Shown: piece by piece, positions 34,242-43,504 of the stretch
How positions within the stretch are numbered: the stretch's first letter is position 1
Layout: the number at the start of each line of letters is the position of its first letter
Source of the DNA: Aestuariibaculum suncheonense
Lineage (GTDB): Bacteria > Bacteroidota > Bacteroidia > Flavobacteriales > Flavobacteriaceae
DNA: 64,000 nt
NCBI RefSeq assembly: GCF_014596935.1
Contig: NZ_JACVXC010000003.1
Coordinates: 62,001 to 126,000 of the forward strand
Direction: 5' to 3'
Program-made: the position numbers and the translations under genes
The notes under the pieces: model-generated
Told to the model about the DNA's origin: nothing
Database searches by the model: none
What the model saw: only the letters and a program-made list of their open reading frames with translations

Positions 34242-37200
34242 TTTTTTGCAACTTTAAAGTTATTCTCACTGTGTTCTGTCCTTAAAACAACCTGATATAG
34301 ACCTGCTTTTAAAAAGGAAGCATCTACCTGTATTGTTTGATTCTCTGCTTTTAATACACGATCTAAAACAAGTTTTCCTGTAACATCAAAAATCCTAATA
34401 TGAGCCATCTCTGCATCTTGAGAACCTAGGTTTATAAATACTTGATCTTCAAATGGATTGGGGTATACTAGTATGTCATCACTAAGCATAATACTTTTTG
34501 AGAACATGCCCTGGCATTCTTTTTCAGTAGTAACTTCTATTGTGTTTTCACCAGATTTTAGGTCTAAGGTTAGGTTACTTTTCGAAGTCGTCATGGTTTT
34601 ACCGTTAAGCGTAATATTATATGTTTCACCATTAAACATTGATAAATCTAATGATTTGGTATCTGCATCGTATCTAGCAAAAACGGTTAAATCCTGAGGT
34701 TCACTGATGTTTAAATCATAACAACGCTCAAAAGAAGGTTCGTTTTCTATTGTTAAACAAAGAGAGTATACTCCTGAGCTTAAATTATCTATTGTTAATT
34801 CTTGAGTAAAATTATAATTGGTTTGATTTCCGTTCTTAACTAAAGAAACTTTGTAGTTTAGATTTTCAATAGCTGAAATAGAAATTTGTCCGTTATCACT
34901 AGTCCTACATGTTTCAGAAATGGTTTGAATAGTAAAGTTGTTTGCTGGTAAAGTAAAGGTGGCACATCCATTATTATCAACCACTGTTCCTAAAGGGGTT
35001 TCAGAACAAAGATCATCAACATCCAAAACACCATCGTTGTCATCGTCGTCATCACAAGCATCTCCTAATCCATCATTATCAAAATCAGCTTGATCTTCAT
35101 TGTCCACATCGGGACAGTTGTCAAACAAACATCCGACTAAAGTTAGTTCAGCTATGGAAGTCCAAGCGCCACCATTAACTTCTGATAATGATTTCAAACG
35201 CATATATCTACCTTTGGGCTTATTAGTAAACTCTATAGTTTGAGGTCTTGAAGTATTTTCAAAATTGCCGCTCACCTCAGGTTCTCCCCAATTTGTTTTA
35301 TCGTTTGAAAAATAAATTTCATATTCATTAATTCTACCGTTTTGCCCATCGCTACGACCTTGGTAAGTAAATTTACTAATGCTATAGTTGTTACCTAGAT
35401 CTATTTGAATTTCATGAGGGTAAGGATCTGTTCCCGTGCTCCAACGGGTGTGCCATATTGTACTTGTATCTCCGTCAAAAGCATTAGTAGCTGGTTTGCT
35501 CGACTCTTGACTATCCGCATAAATTAAAGACCATTCATTTTTAGGTAATTCTGCGGGGTTGTTACAATCGTTAATTGATGGACACGTGGTTGTTGTAACC
35601 ATGTCCTCAATTGTTTTACTGTACTCTACACCATTAACGGTTACTGTTAATGTTACATCATAAGATCCAGGTGTGCCTAAAATAACCTCAGGATTTCTAA
35701 TATTAGCATCGCTTATATATTGTGGAGCAGGGGAGATGTCCCATTTCCATGTTGCGCCCTCATGATTTAAAATAGAATGGTCATCGAAATAAAGTACGTC
35801 ACTGACACAGTTGAAATTTCTTTTCTGTACCCACGGGTTGATTATAGGCTGAATAGCTTCTTGTAATGGCGATTCCCAAACACCTGCACTTCCAGCTACT
35901 CTTATTTTTCCATCACGATAAAAAGGAATAGCAGCAATAACCTTTATATTTTTAGGATAATTATTTGTAAATAAACTCCAACTTGTCATCGCTTCAGTCA
36001 TATAGTAGACATTTGCTACTTCATTGTTTTTTCGGGTTGTAAAAGCATAAACTAAATCTTTCCCTGAAGCTGTTGGCTGTATCGCTAAGTATTTTGTATA
36101 AGCATCAATATTTCCTGAAATATTAGTCCAGGTATCTCCGCCGTCGGTAGATTTAAAAATAACCCCTTTTTGTGTTGTCCAGGTTCCATTAGCATAGCAC
36201 GCGTAAATAGTATTCTCGTCATAAGTAGATATCACTAAACTTGTTCTACCTTGCATTTTAGCTCCTCCATTAGCAGAATTACTTAAAGCTGGTTTAGCTA
36301 CCCATGTTTGGCCTTGATCTGTGCTTTTATACAATCCTGCACCTTTTACATCTAAATACATCACATTGGGATTAGTCATACTTATCGCAATTCCCATAAC
36401 GTTTCCTGAAAAGGTATTTAGTGATTTAAAAGACATTCCCATATCATCACTTCTCCACAAAGAATTTTCTTCTCCTAAGAAAATAGTTTCATAATAATTG
36501 GGGTGAAATACAAGACTTCCTCTATTGCCTCCATATTCAAGCATGTTAGGGAATTTGGTGAATAAGAAATGGCCTTCTTCCTTTTCTTCAGCTGTTTTGG
36601 GTAGTATCCAGCCTTTTTGTCCTAAATCTCCAAAAGCGACATGCCGGCTTTTACCTTGGATAACCCAACCTGTCGGAGATTCGGCTCCTCCCATACGTAA
36701 TGCTTTGTCCCCATAAAAATCAGCTATGGCAGTATTTCCGTTATGGTATCTTCCTCCAACAATAATATCCTCATTCCAACCTTGATCAAAGCCCCACATA
36801 TCAGAACCTATTAGACCATCTATTAAAGGTTGAAAGTCAGTTTCAAAGGCATCGTTAGAAAAGCTAACTCCACCATCGGTAGCTAACCAAACGGAATTGT
36901 CTTCTAGCCATGAAATATCTTGAATATCTGGATGAACGTTAAAGCGGCCTGAGTATCCACCAATTTTATCAAAGTTTGAACCTCCATCTTTAGTTTTAAA
37001 TAATGTAACTGTACCAACAAAAAATTCATCTGCATTATTAGGATTAACTTCGAGTACCAAATCGTAATAACCCTGGCCATTGTCGTAAGGAAAGGTATCG
37101 GTATTACATTTAATGACCTCAGTCCAAGTCCAGGTTGTATTGTAAGTACCTTTGTACAATAAAGGAGTTCTGTTTTCACTTAATAAGGTGGTGTATACAA

Positions 37201-38245
37201 TATTTGGATTGTCTGGAGTTACAGCTAATAAACCACCACTAGCATCTTTAAATTGATTTGGAAAATTTGGAAACGTTGTAAATGTTGCTCCTCCATCGGT
37301 TGAAATTATAGCATGAAGGTTATCTGATGTATTTCGTTTTAAAGCATAAATAGTACTAGTGTTATCGGGCTTAAACTCAACATCGTAAAATTTACCACTT
37401 TCTTTATTAGACCAATCTACACCTCCATTTAAACTTACGAATAAGCCTTCATTACATGATGCTATAAGTTTATTGGTATTTGAGGGGTCTATTATAATGT
37501 GATTCGCAGATGCATTTGGCAAGATCGCATTCCAGGTTAGTCCCCCGTCTGTAGTTTTGTGAATGCTGCCATTACTGCCAATATAAACAAAGTCTGAGTT
37601 TGTTGGGTGAACAGCTATAGCTGTTATGCCCCCTAAATAATAATCTCGATTCATTAAAGTCCATGTCTTTCCTTTATCTGTAGATTTATTAATGTACCCT
37701 GTTTCCGTTCCAGCATAGATTATGTTGTTGTTTGATGGTGCTACTTTAAGGGTGTATACATTAACTTGCCAAGGAGCTACTGGAGGTGTTACATTAGCTC
37801 CTGATGAATTTAGCCAAAATGTTTGTTTTGGGCCTAAAAATGTCCAATTGGAGTTTGAAGCATCTGAAATCTTACTATTAGCTGTTAATTTCGAATTAGA
37901 CAACGACTCTTTTTTAATTTGATTAAAGTCAGGCAATATAATTTCACCGGCAATATCTGCATAAGGCGCTATCACTTGTCTCCAAATTTTATAGTAACGA
38001 ATAATAGGGCTTTTCACCTTGTTATTAATAGCTATGTATTGGCTATATTCTTTTTCTATTTCAATAAAATTAACTGGATATTCATATAGTTTTTTAGCCC
38101 AATCAGGAAAATCTTCACTATACAAAGGTTTGTACGATTTAATTATGCCAGGTAAATTGTCATATGGCGTGTAGGGTTGTTGGCCATAGAAAAAATCAGC
38201 ATAAAGTATAAGTACTAAGAAAGCTATGCGTTTTAATAAATTCAT
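34238..38245 (-). CDS. T9SS-exported multidomain protein: Asp-box propeller, PKD, discoidin, TSP3 repeats, type A sorting domain
   Basis: 1335 residues. A signal peptide (residues 1-21, cleavage before QQPY) is followed by about eight Asp-box turns (STDKGKTW, TTDGGLTW, STDGGATF, TKDGGSNF, STDQGQTW, STDGGDTW) between about 165 and 780. Then come a PKD-like domain (about 825-890), an F5/8 type C (discoidin) domain (about 905-1030) and acidic calcium-binding thrombospondin-3-type repeats (about 1035-1080). A linker leads to the C-terminal T9SS type A signal with VYPNPFEDQVFINL, FDVTGKLV and GLYQVVL. It should be secreted or surface-attached by the type IX system and bind sugars or proteins. It starts an operon with the 230-residue lipoprotein. 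No hydrolase active site is evident. Confidence 0.85.
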   Translation of the reverse strand: MNLLKRIAFLVLILYADFFYGQQPYTPYDNLPGIIKSYKPLYSEDFPDWAKKLYEYPVNFIEIEKEYSQYIAINNKVKSPIIRYYKIWRQVIAPYADIAGEIILPDFNQIKKESLSNSKLTANSKISDASNSNWTFLGPKQTFWLNSSGANVTPPVAPWQVNVYTLKVAPSNNNIIYAGTETGYINKSTDKGKTWTLMNRDYYLGGITAIAVHPTNSDFVYIGSNGSIHKTTDGGLTWNAILPNASANHIIIDPSNTNKLIASCNEGLFVSLNGGVDWSNKESGKFYDVEFKPDNTSTIYALKRNTSDNLHAIISTDGGATFTTFPNFPNQFKDASGGLLAVTPDNPNIVYTTLLSENRTPLLYKGTYNTTWTWTEVIKCNTDTFPYDNGQGYYDLVLEVNPNNADEFFVGTVTLFKTKDGGSNFDKIGGYSGRFNVHPDIQDISWLEDNSVWLATDGGVSFSNDAFETDFQPLIDGLIGSDMWGFDQGWNEDIIVGGRYHNGNTAIADFYGDKALRMGGAESPTGWVIQGKSRHVAFGDLGQKGWILPKTAEEKEEGHFLFTKFPNMLEYGGNRGSLVFHPNYYETIFLGEENSLWRSDDMGMSFKSLNTFSGNVMGIAISMTNPNVMYLDVKGAGLYKSTDQGQTWVAKPALSNSANGGAKMQGRTSLVISTYDENTIYACYANGTWTTQKGVIFKSTDGGDTWTNISGNIDAYTKYLAIQPTASGKDLVYAFTTRKNNEVANVYYMTEAMTSWSLFTNNYPKNIKVIAAIPFYRDGKIRVAGSAGVWESPLQEAIQPIINPWVQKRNFNCVSDVLYFDDHSILNHEGATWKWDISPAPQYISDANIRNPEVILGTPGSYDVTLTVTVNGVEYSKTIEDMVTTTTCPSINDCNNPAELPKNEWSLIYADSQESSKPATNAFDGDTSTIWHTRWSTGTDPYPHEIQIDLGNNYSISKFTYQGRSDGQNGRINEYEIYFSNDKTNWGEPEVSGNFENTSRPQTIEFTNKPKGRYMRLKSLSEVNGGAWTSIAELTLVGCLFDNCPDVDNEDQADFDNDGLGDACDDDDDNDGVLDVDDLCSETPLGTVVDNNGCATFTLPANNFTIQTISETCRTSDNGQISISAIENLNYKVSLVKNGNQTNYNFTQELTIDNLSSGVYSLCLTIENEPSFERCYDLNISEPQDLTVFARYDADTKSLDLSMFNGETYNITLNGKTMTTSKSNLTLDLKSGENTIEVTTEKECQGMFSKSIMLSDDILVYPNPFEDQVFINLGSQDAEMAHIRIFDVTGKLVLDRVLKAENQTIQVDASFLKAGLYQVVLRTEHSENNFKVAKK

Positions 38246-38432
38246 TTAATTGGTTTTTAATGTTTTAAAATAAATATCCGGATTCTATATTGAAATGGGT
38301 GGCGGTATTTTAGTCTTTAAAGAGGATTTTTACCACATAACTAAAATTTGATAAAAACACCTACTTTTTTGACAAATTCACACTCCACCAAAAGAGCTTA
38401 TGCAAACCAATACATCATACTTATTTATATTT

Positions 38433-38463
38433 TTTGTCATAACTAATAAATAAGTTTACTTTG
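38433..38463 (+). promoter_or_regulatory. Promoter of the TruA-like gene (TTTG, 19 bases, TTACTTTG)
   Basis: TTTG at 38433-38436 and TTACTTTG at 38456-38463 (one mismatch to TAnnTTTG), spaced 19 bases. Transcription start predicted near 38470, 14 bases before the ATG. Confidence 0.55.
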
Positions 38464-38483
38464 TCCGTGGATTAAACACTGTA

Positions 38484-39260
38484 ATGAAAAAACATTTTTA
38501 CGTTATCACCATTCAATATTTGGGTTATAGATTTCATGGCTGGCAAAAACAACCAGATGTAAAAACCCTGCATCTAATGGTTGATCGCACTTTGAATTTT
38601 ATTTTAGAAGGTAAAACCTTTAAAAGTTTAAGTTCAGGCAGAACCGATGCCATGGTGTCTGCAGAATGCGCCAAATTCGAATTGTTTCTAGCTGAACCTT
38701 TAGAAGATAAGCAAGCTTTCTTAAATTTGTTTAATTACAACTTACCTCAGGATATTCGAGCATTAGACATTACAGAAGTTGATGCTAAATTCAATATCAT
38801 CAACCATTCAAAAACAAAGGAATACTTGTATCTATTTACCTTTGGAGAAAAATGTCATCCATTTTGCGCACCCATCATGACAACTATTCTCGATGATTTG
38901 GATATTGAATTAATGAAGGAAGGCGCTAAACTGTTTCAAGGTGAGCATTATTTTAAATCGTATTGTTTTAAACCAACCGATAACGGAATTTACAATCGTG
39001 AAATCATTACCTGTGAAATTATAGAAAATGATATTTACACCGCGAATTATTTCCCAAAACAATCTTATTTACTTCGTGTAAAAGGCAAAGGTTTCATGCG
39101 CAACCAGATCCGATTGATGATGGGAACTTTAATCGATTTAGGAAAAGGTAAATTAACTCTGGAAGATATAAAATACAGTCTGCAACAGGATGTGTTTGTA
39201 AAAATGGAATATATCGCTCCTGCATCGGGACTAATTCTTAACAACATAGAATTTGAATAA
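38484..39260 (+). CDS. TruA-family tRNA pseudouridine synthase, divergent
   Basis: A 258-residue member of the TruA fold, which isomerises uridines 38-40 in the tRNA anticodon stem. The catalytic Asp is present in GRTDAMVSA (about 53-61), but the canonical GRTDAGVHA is altered at Gly-Val-His to Met-Val-Ser. Other family features, IQYLGYRFHGWQKQP at the N-terminus, the FKSYCFKPTDN region, and KGFMRNQIRLMMGTL near 207-221, are conserved. It may be the organism's TruA or a paralogue with other RNA specificity; a second copy elsewhere in the genome cannot be ruled out. It is followed 46 bases later by DUF2461. Confidence 0.85.
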   Translation: MKKHFYVITIQYLGYRFHGWQKQPDVKTLHLMVDRTLNFILEGKTFKSLSSGRTDAMVSAECAKFELFLAEPLEDKQAFLNLFNYNLPQDIRALDITEVDAKFNIINHSKTKEYLYLFTFGEKCHPFCAPIMTTILDDLDIELMKEGAKLFQGEHYFKSYCFKPTDNGIYNREIITCEIIENDIYTANYFPKQSYLLRVKGKGFMRNQIRLMMGTLIDLGKGKLTLEDIKYSLQQDVFVKMEYIAPASGLILNNIEFE

Positions 39261-39306
39261 CGAAACACCTTTTGTAATTTAGATTTCTATTTTAAAACCA
39301 ATCTAT

Positions 39307-39981
39307 ATGAAAACCGTATCGGAAAATGTATTTAAGTTCTTTAAACGGTTAGAGCAAAACAATAACAGGGATTGGTTTAATGAACATAAAAAGGAGTTTA
39401 AAGCCGTCGAAAAAGATATTAAAGGGTTTTACAATAGTGTTTTAGAAACTTTAAAAACACACGACGATGTCGATAAACTTAAAATCTTCCGTATCTATCG
39501 CGATGTACGTTTTTCAAAAAATAAATTACCTTATAAAACTCATTTTGGGGGTACATTTCATCGTGTAAAACCACAGTTAAGAGGTGGTTACTATATCCAT
39601 ATTCAACCCAACAACGAAAGTTTTATTGCTACCGGATTTTGGGAGCCTAATCCTGCCGATTTACTGCGCATTCGTAAAGAGTTTGAAATGGATGCGAGTG
39701 ATATGCGCGACATTCTAAACGATAAAACTTTTAAAACTATCTGGGGCGAACTTGTAGGAGATGAAGTGAAAACAGCACCAAAAGGGTTTAGTAAAGACCA
39801 TGAAAACATTGATTTAATCAAGAAAAAACAATACATCTTTATTAAAAAATATACCGATACTCAGGTTTTGGATGCTAGTTTTATAGACGATGTTAACGTT
39901 GCTTTTAAAGCTATTCGCCCATATTTCAATTATATGAGCGATGTGCTTACAACAGATTTAAATGGTGAATCTTTAATTTAG
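39307..39981 (+). CDS. DUF2461-family protein
   Basis: A 224-residue soluble protein with the hallmarks of DUF2461 (TIGR02453): FFKRLEQNNNRDWFNEHK near 11-28, the FRIYRDVRFSKNKLPYKTHFGG segment near 60-81, and GGYYIHIQPNNESFIATGFW near 93-112. Function unknown; the conserved Trp/Phe and Arg-Asp clusters suggest a binding or enzymatic fold. It is in the same direction as the TruA-like gene and overlaps the convergent next gene by four bases at the stop. Confidence 0.92.
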   Translation: MKTVSENVFKFFKRLEQNNNRDWFNEHKKEFKAVEKDIKGFYNSVLETLKTHDDVDKLKIFRIYRDVRFSKNKLPYKTHFGGTFHRVKPQLRGGYYIHIQPNNESFIATGFWEPNPADLLRIRKEFEMDASDMRDILNDKTFKTIWGELVGDEVKTAPKGFSKDHENIDLIKKKQYIFIKKYTDTQVLDASFIDDVNVAFKAIRPYFNYMSDVLTTDLNGESLI

Positions 39982-40394
39982 ATGGCTTTTAGAATTTCTG
40001 GTTTTTCAAAAAGCTGAACATTGTCAATTAGGCGCTGTTTAACTAGATTCATCATGCGTTTATTTAATGCCGATGAGTTCTGGATGTAGATTACATATTC
40101 TTCAACCGTAAACAAACCTATAATCATGCCCTTTAAAGAATTCCTGAACTTCATGTCTTTAATTATGGCATTTTCAATGTAATCGATACGCTTTTCTATG
40201 GATAAGCTGTAAAACACATTTTTATGTTTGCTAACATAATTTAGAAAAACTTCATTCAATAAATTGTTTTGAAATTTCACAATAGGGCGCAATACTAAAT
40301 TTTGAAAACGCTCGTCACTACTCATATTATCGTTAATGGTAGTCGTTTTAAATTCAGGACGAATTTTAGTCAAGTTAAGCTGTCTAGTATCCAT
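39978..40394 (-). CDS. Conserved flavobacterial protein of unknown function, 138 residues
   Basis: A soluble, mostly helical protein (segments RFQNLVLRPIVKFQNNLL, IDYIENAIIKDMKFRNSLKG, and IQNSSALNKRMMNLV). I recall close relatives in many Flavobacteriaceae that databases sometimes label glyoxalase, but no glyoxalase metal-ligand pattern is visible here, so I leave it unnamed. Its stop overlaps the DUF2461 stop. It is divergent from the DUF72 gene. Confidence 0.8.
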   Translation of the reverse strand: MDTRQLNLTKIRPEFKTTTINDNMSSDERFQNLVLRPIVKFQNNLLNEVFLNYVSKHKNVFYSLSIEKRIDYIENAIIKDMKFRNSLKGMIIGLFTVEEYVIYIQNSSALNKRMMNLVKQRLIDNVQLFEKPEILKAI

Positions 40395-40524
40395 AATTAT
40401 AAGAGTTTTACTAAAACTATAAAATTAAAAAGCGCGATTTGGTCAGAAAAATTATAATTGTTAACGACTTTATTAACAAATCATATTTTTATCTTTATTC
40501 CAAAATTGAAATTAGACGATACAG

Positions 40525-41412
40525 ATGAAGTTTGGAAGCGTTGAAAATCCACAGGATATAGATTTTACTTTGCCACCGGACCACCCGGAAACTAAGTCTA
40601 CTTTAGAGAAATTTAAAGATGATAATATTCCTGAAATTTATGTAGGTTGTGCCAAATGGAATAAAGCTGATTTAAAAGGATTTTATCCTCGAGGAACAAA
40701 GGATGAACTAATATATTATTCTTCACAATTCAATTCCATTGAATTAAATGCCACATTTTACAGAATATTTCCAGCTGAACAATTTGAAACCTGGTATCAT
40801 AAAACTCCAGACAATTTTAAGTTCTTCCCTAAGTTAAATCAGGAAATCAGTCATTGGAAACGCTTGCAGGAAACTGCCGACGTCGTAAATAATTATCTGA
40901 ATAATGCAGCCAATCTTAAAGAAAAATTAGGAACCATCTTTTTGCAAATGCATAATAATTTTGCGCCTAAGGATTTTGATAGGGTCCTTAAATTTGCTGA
41001 AACTTGGCCTAAAGAAATGTCTTTAGCTATGGAATTCAGGCATACCGATTGGTATAATGATGAAGCGGTTGCGAAAGACTTATTTCAGCTTTTGGAAAGT
41101 CATAATATCTCTAATATTATTGTCGATACAGCAGGAAGACGAGACCTAATGCATATGCGCTTAACTAACGCCACCGCCTTTGTTCGTTATGTTGGTGCAA
41201 ATCATTCTAGTGATTACACGCGTTTGGATGATTGGATAGAACGCATCAAACTTTGGACAGGGCAAGGTGTTAAAGAGATTGATTTCTTTATTCATCAGAA
41301 TATTGAAAAGGAATCACCGTTGCTTTCGGCTTATTTCATAAAAAAGTTGAATTCCGAATTAGGATATAATTTAAAAGTACCAAATGAAAACAATCAGCAA
41401 TTGCTGTTTTAA
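40525..41412 (+). CDS. DUF72 (YecE-like) TIM-barrel protein
   Basis: A 295-residue member of the YecE/DUF72 family: YVGCAKWNKADLKGFYPRGTKDELIYYSSQFNSIELNATFY covers about residues 35-75 in pieces, with FKFFPKLNQEISHW near 97-110, LGTIFLQMHNNFAP near 137-150 and AMEFRHTDWYND near 171-182. The family is a TIM barrel with a conserved acidic pocket, often near iron-sulfur genes; activity is unproven. It runs into the thioesterase gene with an 18-base gap. Confidence 0.93.
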   Translation: MKFGSVENPQDIDFTLPPDHPETKSTLEKFKDDNIPEIYVGCAKWNKADLKGFYPRGTKDELIYYSSQFNSIELNATFYRIFPAEQFETWYHKTPDNFKFFPKLNQEISHWKRLQETADVVNNYLNNAANLKEKLGTIFLQMHNNFAPKDFDRVLKFAETWPKEMSLAMEFRHTDWYNDEAVAKDLFQLLESHNISNIIVDTAGRRDLMHMRLTNATAFVRYVGANHSSDYTRLDDWIERIKLWTGQGVKEIDFFIHQNIEKESPLLSAYFIKKLNSELGYNLKVPNENNQQLLF

Positions 41413-41430
41413 TTGTTAAATATGTAAAAG

Positions 41431-41817
41431 ATGAGATTTCATACTAGAAAATGGGTAAAACCAGAAGATTTAAACGCGAACGGTACCTTGTTTGGAGGGC
41501 GTCTTTTAGAATGGATTGATGAAGAAGCCGCTTTGTATACTATCATTCAGCTGGAAAACCAGAAAGTGGTCACCAAGTATATGAGTGAAATCGACTTTAA
41601 AGCTTCTGCAAAACAAGGCGATATTGTGGAAATAGGTATGGAAGTGGTGAAATTCGGTAAAGCGTCCTTAGTCTTAAGTTGTGAGGTTCGTAATAAAATG
41701 ACGCATGAAACCATTATTACCATTTCCAGTATTGTCATGGTAAATTTAGGTCCAGATGGTAAAGCGAAACCACACGGAAAAACCGAAGTAGAATACGTAG
41801 CCGACAGATTGAAGTAA
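41431..41817 (+). CDS. Acyl-CoA thioesterase, hotdog fold (YciA-like)
   Basis: Hydrolyses acyl-CoA to free acid and CoA. At 128 residues it is a single hotdog domain. It has the conserved NANGTLFGGRLLEWIDEEAA (about 12-31) with catalytic Asp/Glu on the central helix and the SEIDFKASAKQGDIVEIG strand (about 52-69). SIVMVNLGPDGKAKPH follows near the C-terminus. Substrate chain length is not predictable. It is co-directional with the DUF72 gene and ends 236 bases before leuC. Confidence 0.92.
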   Translation: MRFHTRKWVKPEDLNANGTLFGGRLLEWIDEEAALYTIIQLENQKVVTKYMSEIDFKASAKQGDIVEIGMEVVKFGKASLVLSCEVRNKMTHETIITISSIVMVNLGPDGKAKPHGKTEVEYVADRLK

Positions 41818-41969
41818 TCTGTGTAAAACAGCCCTTTAAAATTTCCAAGCAATTTTGCGATTCTGTTAAAAAATTATCGATTTTTTTCAACTTCGCTAAT
41901 AATCCTATAAAAATATCTTGGGTAAGCGCCTTATGCTTTAGTAAATGCTGAAAAAATTAGAGTATTTAC

Positions 41970-41977
41970 TAACTTTG
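41970..41977 (+). promoter_or_regulatory. Candidate -7 box (TAACTTTG) of the leu operon
   Basis: TAACTTTG matches TAnnTTTG exactly; no TTTG is found at the usual distance upstream. Transcription would start near 41984, giving a 70-base leader that opens with a weak hairpin (TTGGTTA at 41984-41990, TAACCAA at 42003-42009). Confidence 0.5.
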
Positions 41978-42053
41978 TCTGCCTTGGTTATTTGAACTTC
42001 ATTAACCAATACCATTCACTAAGATTTAAAACTAAAATTAGAGATATATTATT

Positions 42054-43448
42054 ATGAGCAAGACATTGTTTGACAAAGTATGGGATTCACATGTGGTTAG
42101 GAAAATTGAAGGTGGTCCGGATGTGTTTTTTATAGACCGTCATTTTATTCATGAAGTTACAAGTCCTGTGGCATTTCTTGGGTTAAAAAACAGAGGAGTA
42201 AAAGTGTTATACCCGGAGCGTACGTTTGCTACAGCAGACCATAACACGCCAACGATTAATCAACATTTACCAGTAGAAGATCCGTTATCTGCAAACCAGT
42301 TAAAGGCATTAGAAGAAAACTCTAACGAATACGGGATTAGCCACTGGGGATTAGGCCATAAAAAGAACGGTATCGTTCACGTTGTAGGTCCAGAGAATGG
42401 TATTACATTCCCTGGTGCAACAATTGTTTGTGGAGATTCTCACACTTCTACGCATGGTGCTTTTGGTGCTATCGCGTTCGGTATTGGTACTTCAGAGGTT
42501 GAAATGGTATTGTCTACGCAGTGCATCATGCAGCCAAAGCCTAAAAAAATGCGTATTAACGTTAATGGGGAATTAAGTAAAGGTGTAACTCCTAAAGATG
42601 TGGCATTGTATATCATTTCTCAATTAACAACATCTGGTGCGACAGGGTATTTTGTGGAGTATGCAGGTGATGTATTTGAAAATATGACTATGGAAGGGCG
42701 TATGACGGTTTGTAACTTATCTATTGAGATGGGTGCTCGTGGTGGAATGATTGCTCCAGACGAAACAACGTTCAACTATTTAAAAGATAAACCATTATCT
42801 CCAAAAGGTGAGGAGTGGGATAAAGCAGTTGCTTACTGGAAAACCTTAAAAACTGACGAAGGTTCTACATTTGATAAAGAAATCAACATCGAAGCGAAAG
42901 ATATTGAACCAATGATTACCTACGGAACCAATCCAGGTATGGGAATCGGCATTTCCAAGCATATCCCAAAGGCTGAAGCTGTTGAAGGTGGTGTAACGAC
43001 TTTTAAAAAGTCATTAGACTATATGGGATATCATGAAGATGACGCTATGGTTGGTAAGAAAATCGATTATGTATTCTTAGGAAGCTGTACTAACGGACGT
43101 ATTGAAGATTTCCGTGCATTTGCATCTATTGTAAAAGGACGTAAAAAAGCCGAACATGTAACCGCTTGGTTAGTTCCTGGATCTCATGAAGTTGAAGATA
43201 AAATTAAAGAAGAAGGTATTTTAGATATTATTACTGAAGCCGGATTTACGTTAAGACAACCTGGATGTTCAGCGTGTTTAGCAATGAACGACGATAAGAT
43301 TCCTGCTGGAAAGTACGCTGTAAGTACCTCGAACAGAAACTTCGAAGGACGTCAGGGGCCAGGTTCAAGAACCTTATTAGCATCTCCACTGGTAGCAGCA
43401 GCTGCAGCTGTAACCGGCGTAGTAACCGATCCGAGAGAGTTATTATAA
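42054..43448 (+). CDS. leuC: 3-isopropylmalate dehydratase, large subunit
   Basis: Aconitase-family isomerase of leucine synthesis with a [4Fe-4S] cluster; acts with LeuD. The 464 residues include DHNTPTIN near 62-69, [12 protein letters not shown] near 129-140, and the three cluster Cys: one in [12 protein letters not shown] (about 345) and two in [10 protein letters not shown] (about 404 and 407). All are intact. It starts the order leuC-leuD-leuA-like-leuB and leaves 56 bases to leuD. Confidence 0.97.
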   Translation: MSKTLFDKVWDSHVVRKIEGGPDVFFIDRHFIHEVTSPVAFLGLKNRGVKVLYPERTFATADHNTPTINQHLPVEDPLSANQLKALEENSNEYGISHWGLGHKKNGIVHVVGPENGITFPGATIVCGDSHTSTHGAFGAIAFGIGTSEVEMVLSTQCIMQPKPKKMRINVNGELSKGVTPKDVALYIISQLTTSGATGYFVEYAGDVFENMTMEGRMTVCNLSIEMGARGGMIAPDETTFNYLKDKPLSPKGEEWDKAVAYWKTLKTDEGSTFDKEINIEAKDIEPMITYGTNPGMGIGISKHIPKAEAVEGGVTTFKKSLDYMGYHEDDAMVGKKIDYVFLGSCTNGRIEDFRAFASIVKGRKKAEHVTAWLVPGSHEVEDKIKEEGILDIITEAGFTLRQPGCSACLAMNDDKIPAGKYAVSTSNRNFEGRQGPGSRTLLASPLVAAAAAVTGVVTDPRELL

Positions 43449-43504
43449 TCATTGAATTAAGAAATATTAAAATCAACGATTAAACACAAAAATTAGAAAT
43501 TAAA

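Noticed and set aside
41868-41888. A6/T7 inverted repeat after the thioesterase gene as a terminator
   Set aside because: The stem is nearly all A-T pairs and would be unstable; I do not call it.
41818-42053. T-box or other aminoacyl-tRNA-sensing riboswitch before leuC
   Set aside because: No T-box sequence, specifier stem or terminator is visible in this stretch.
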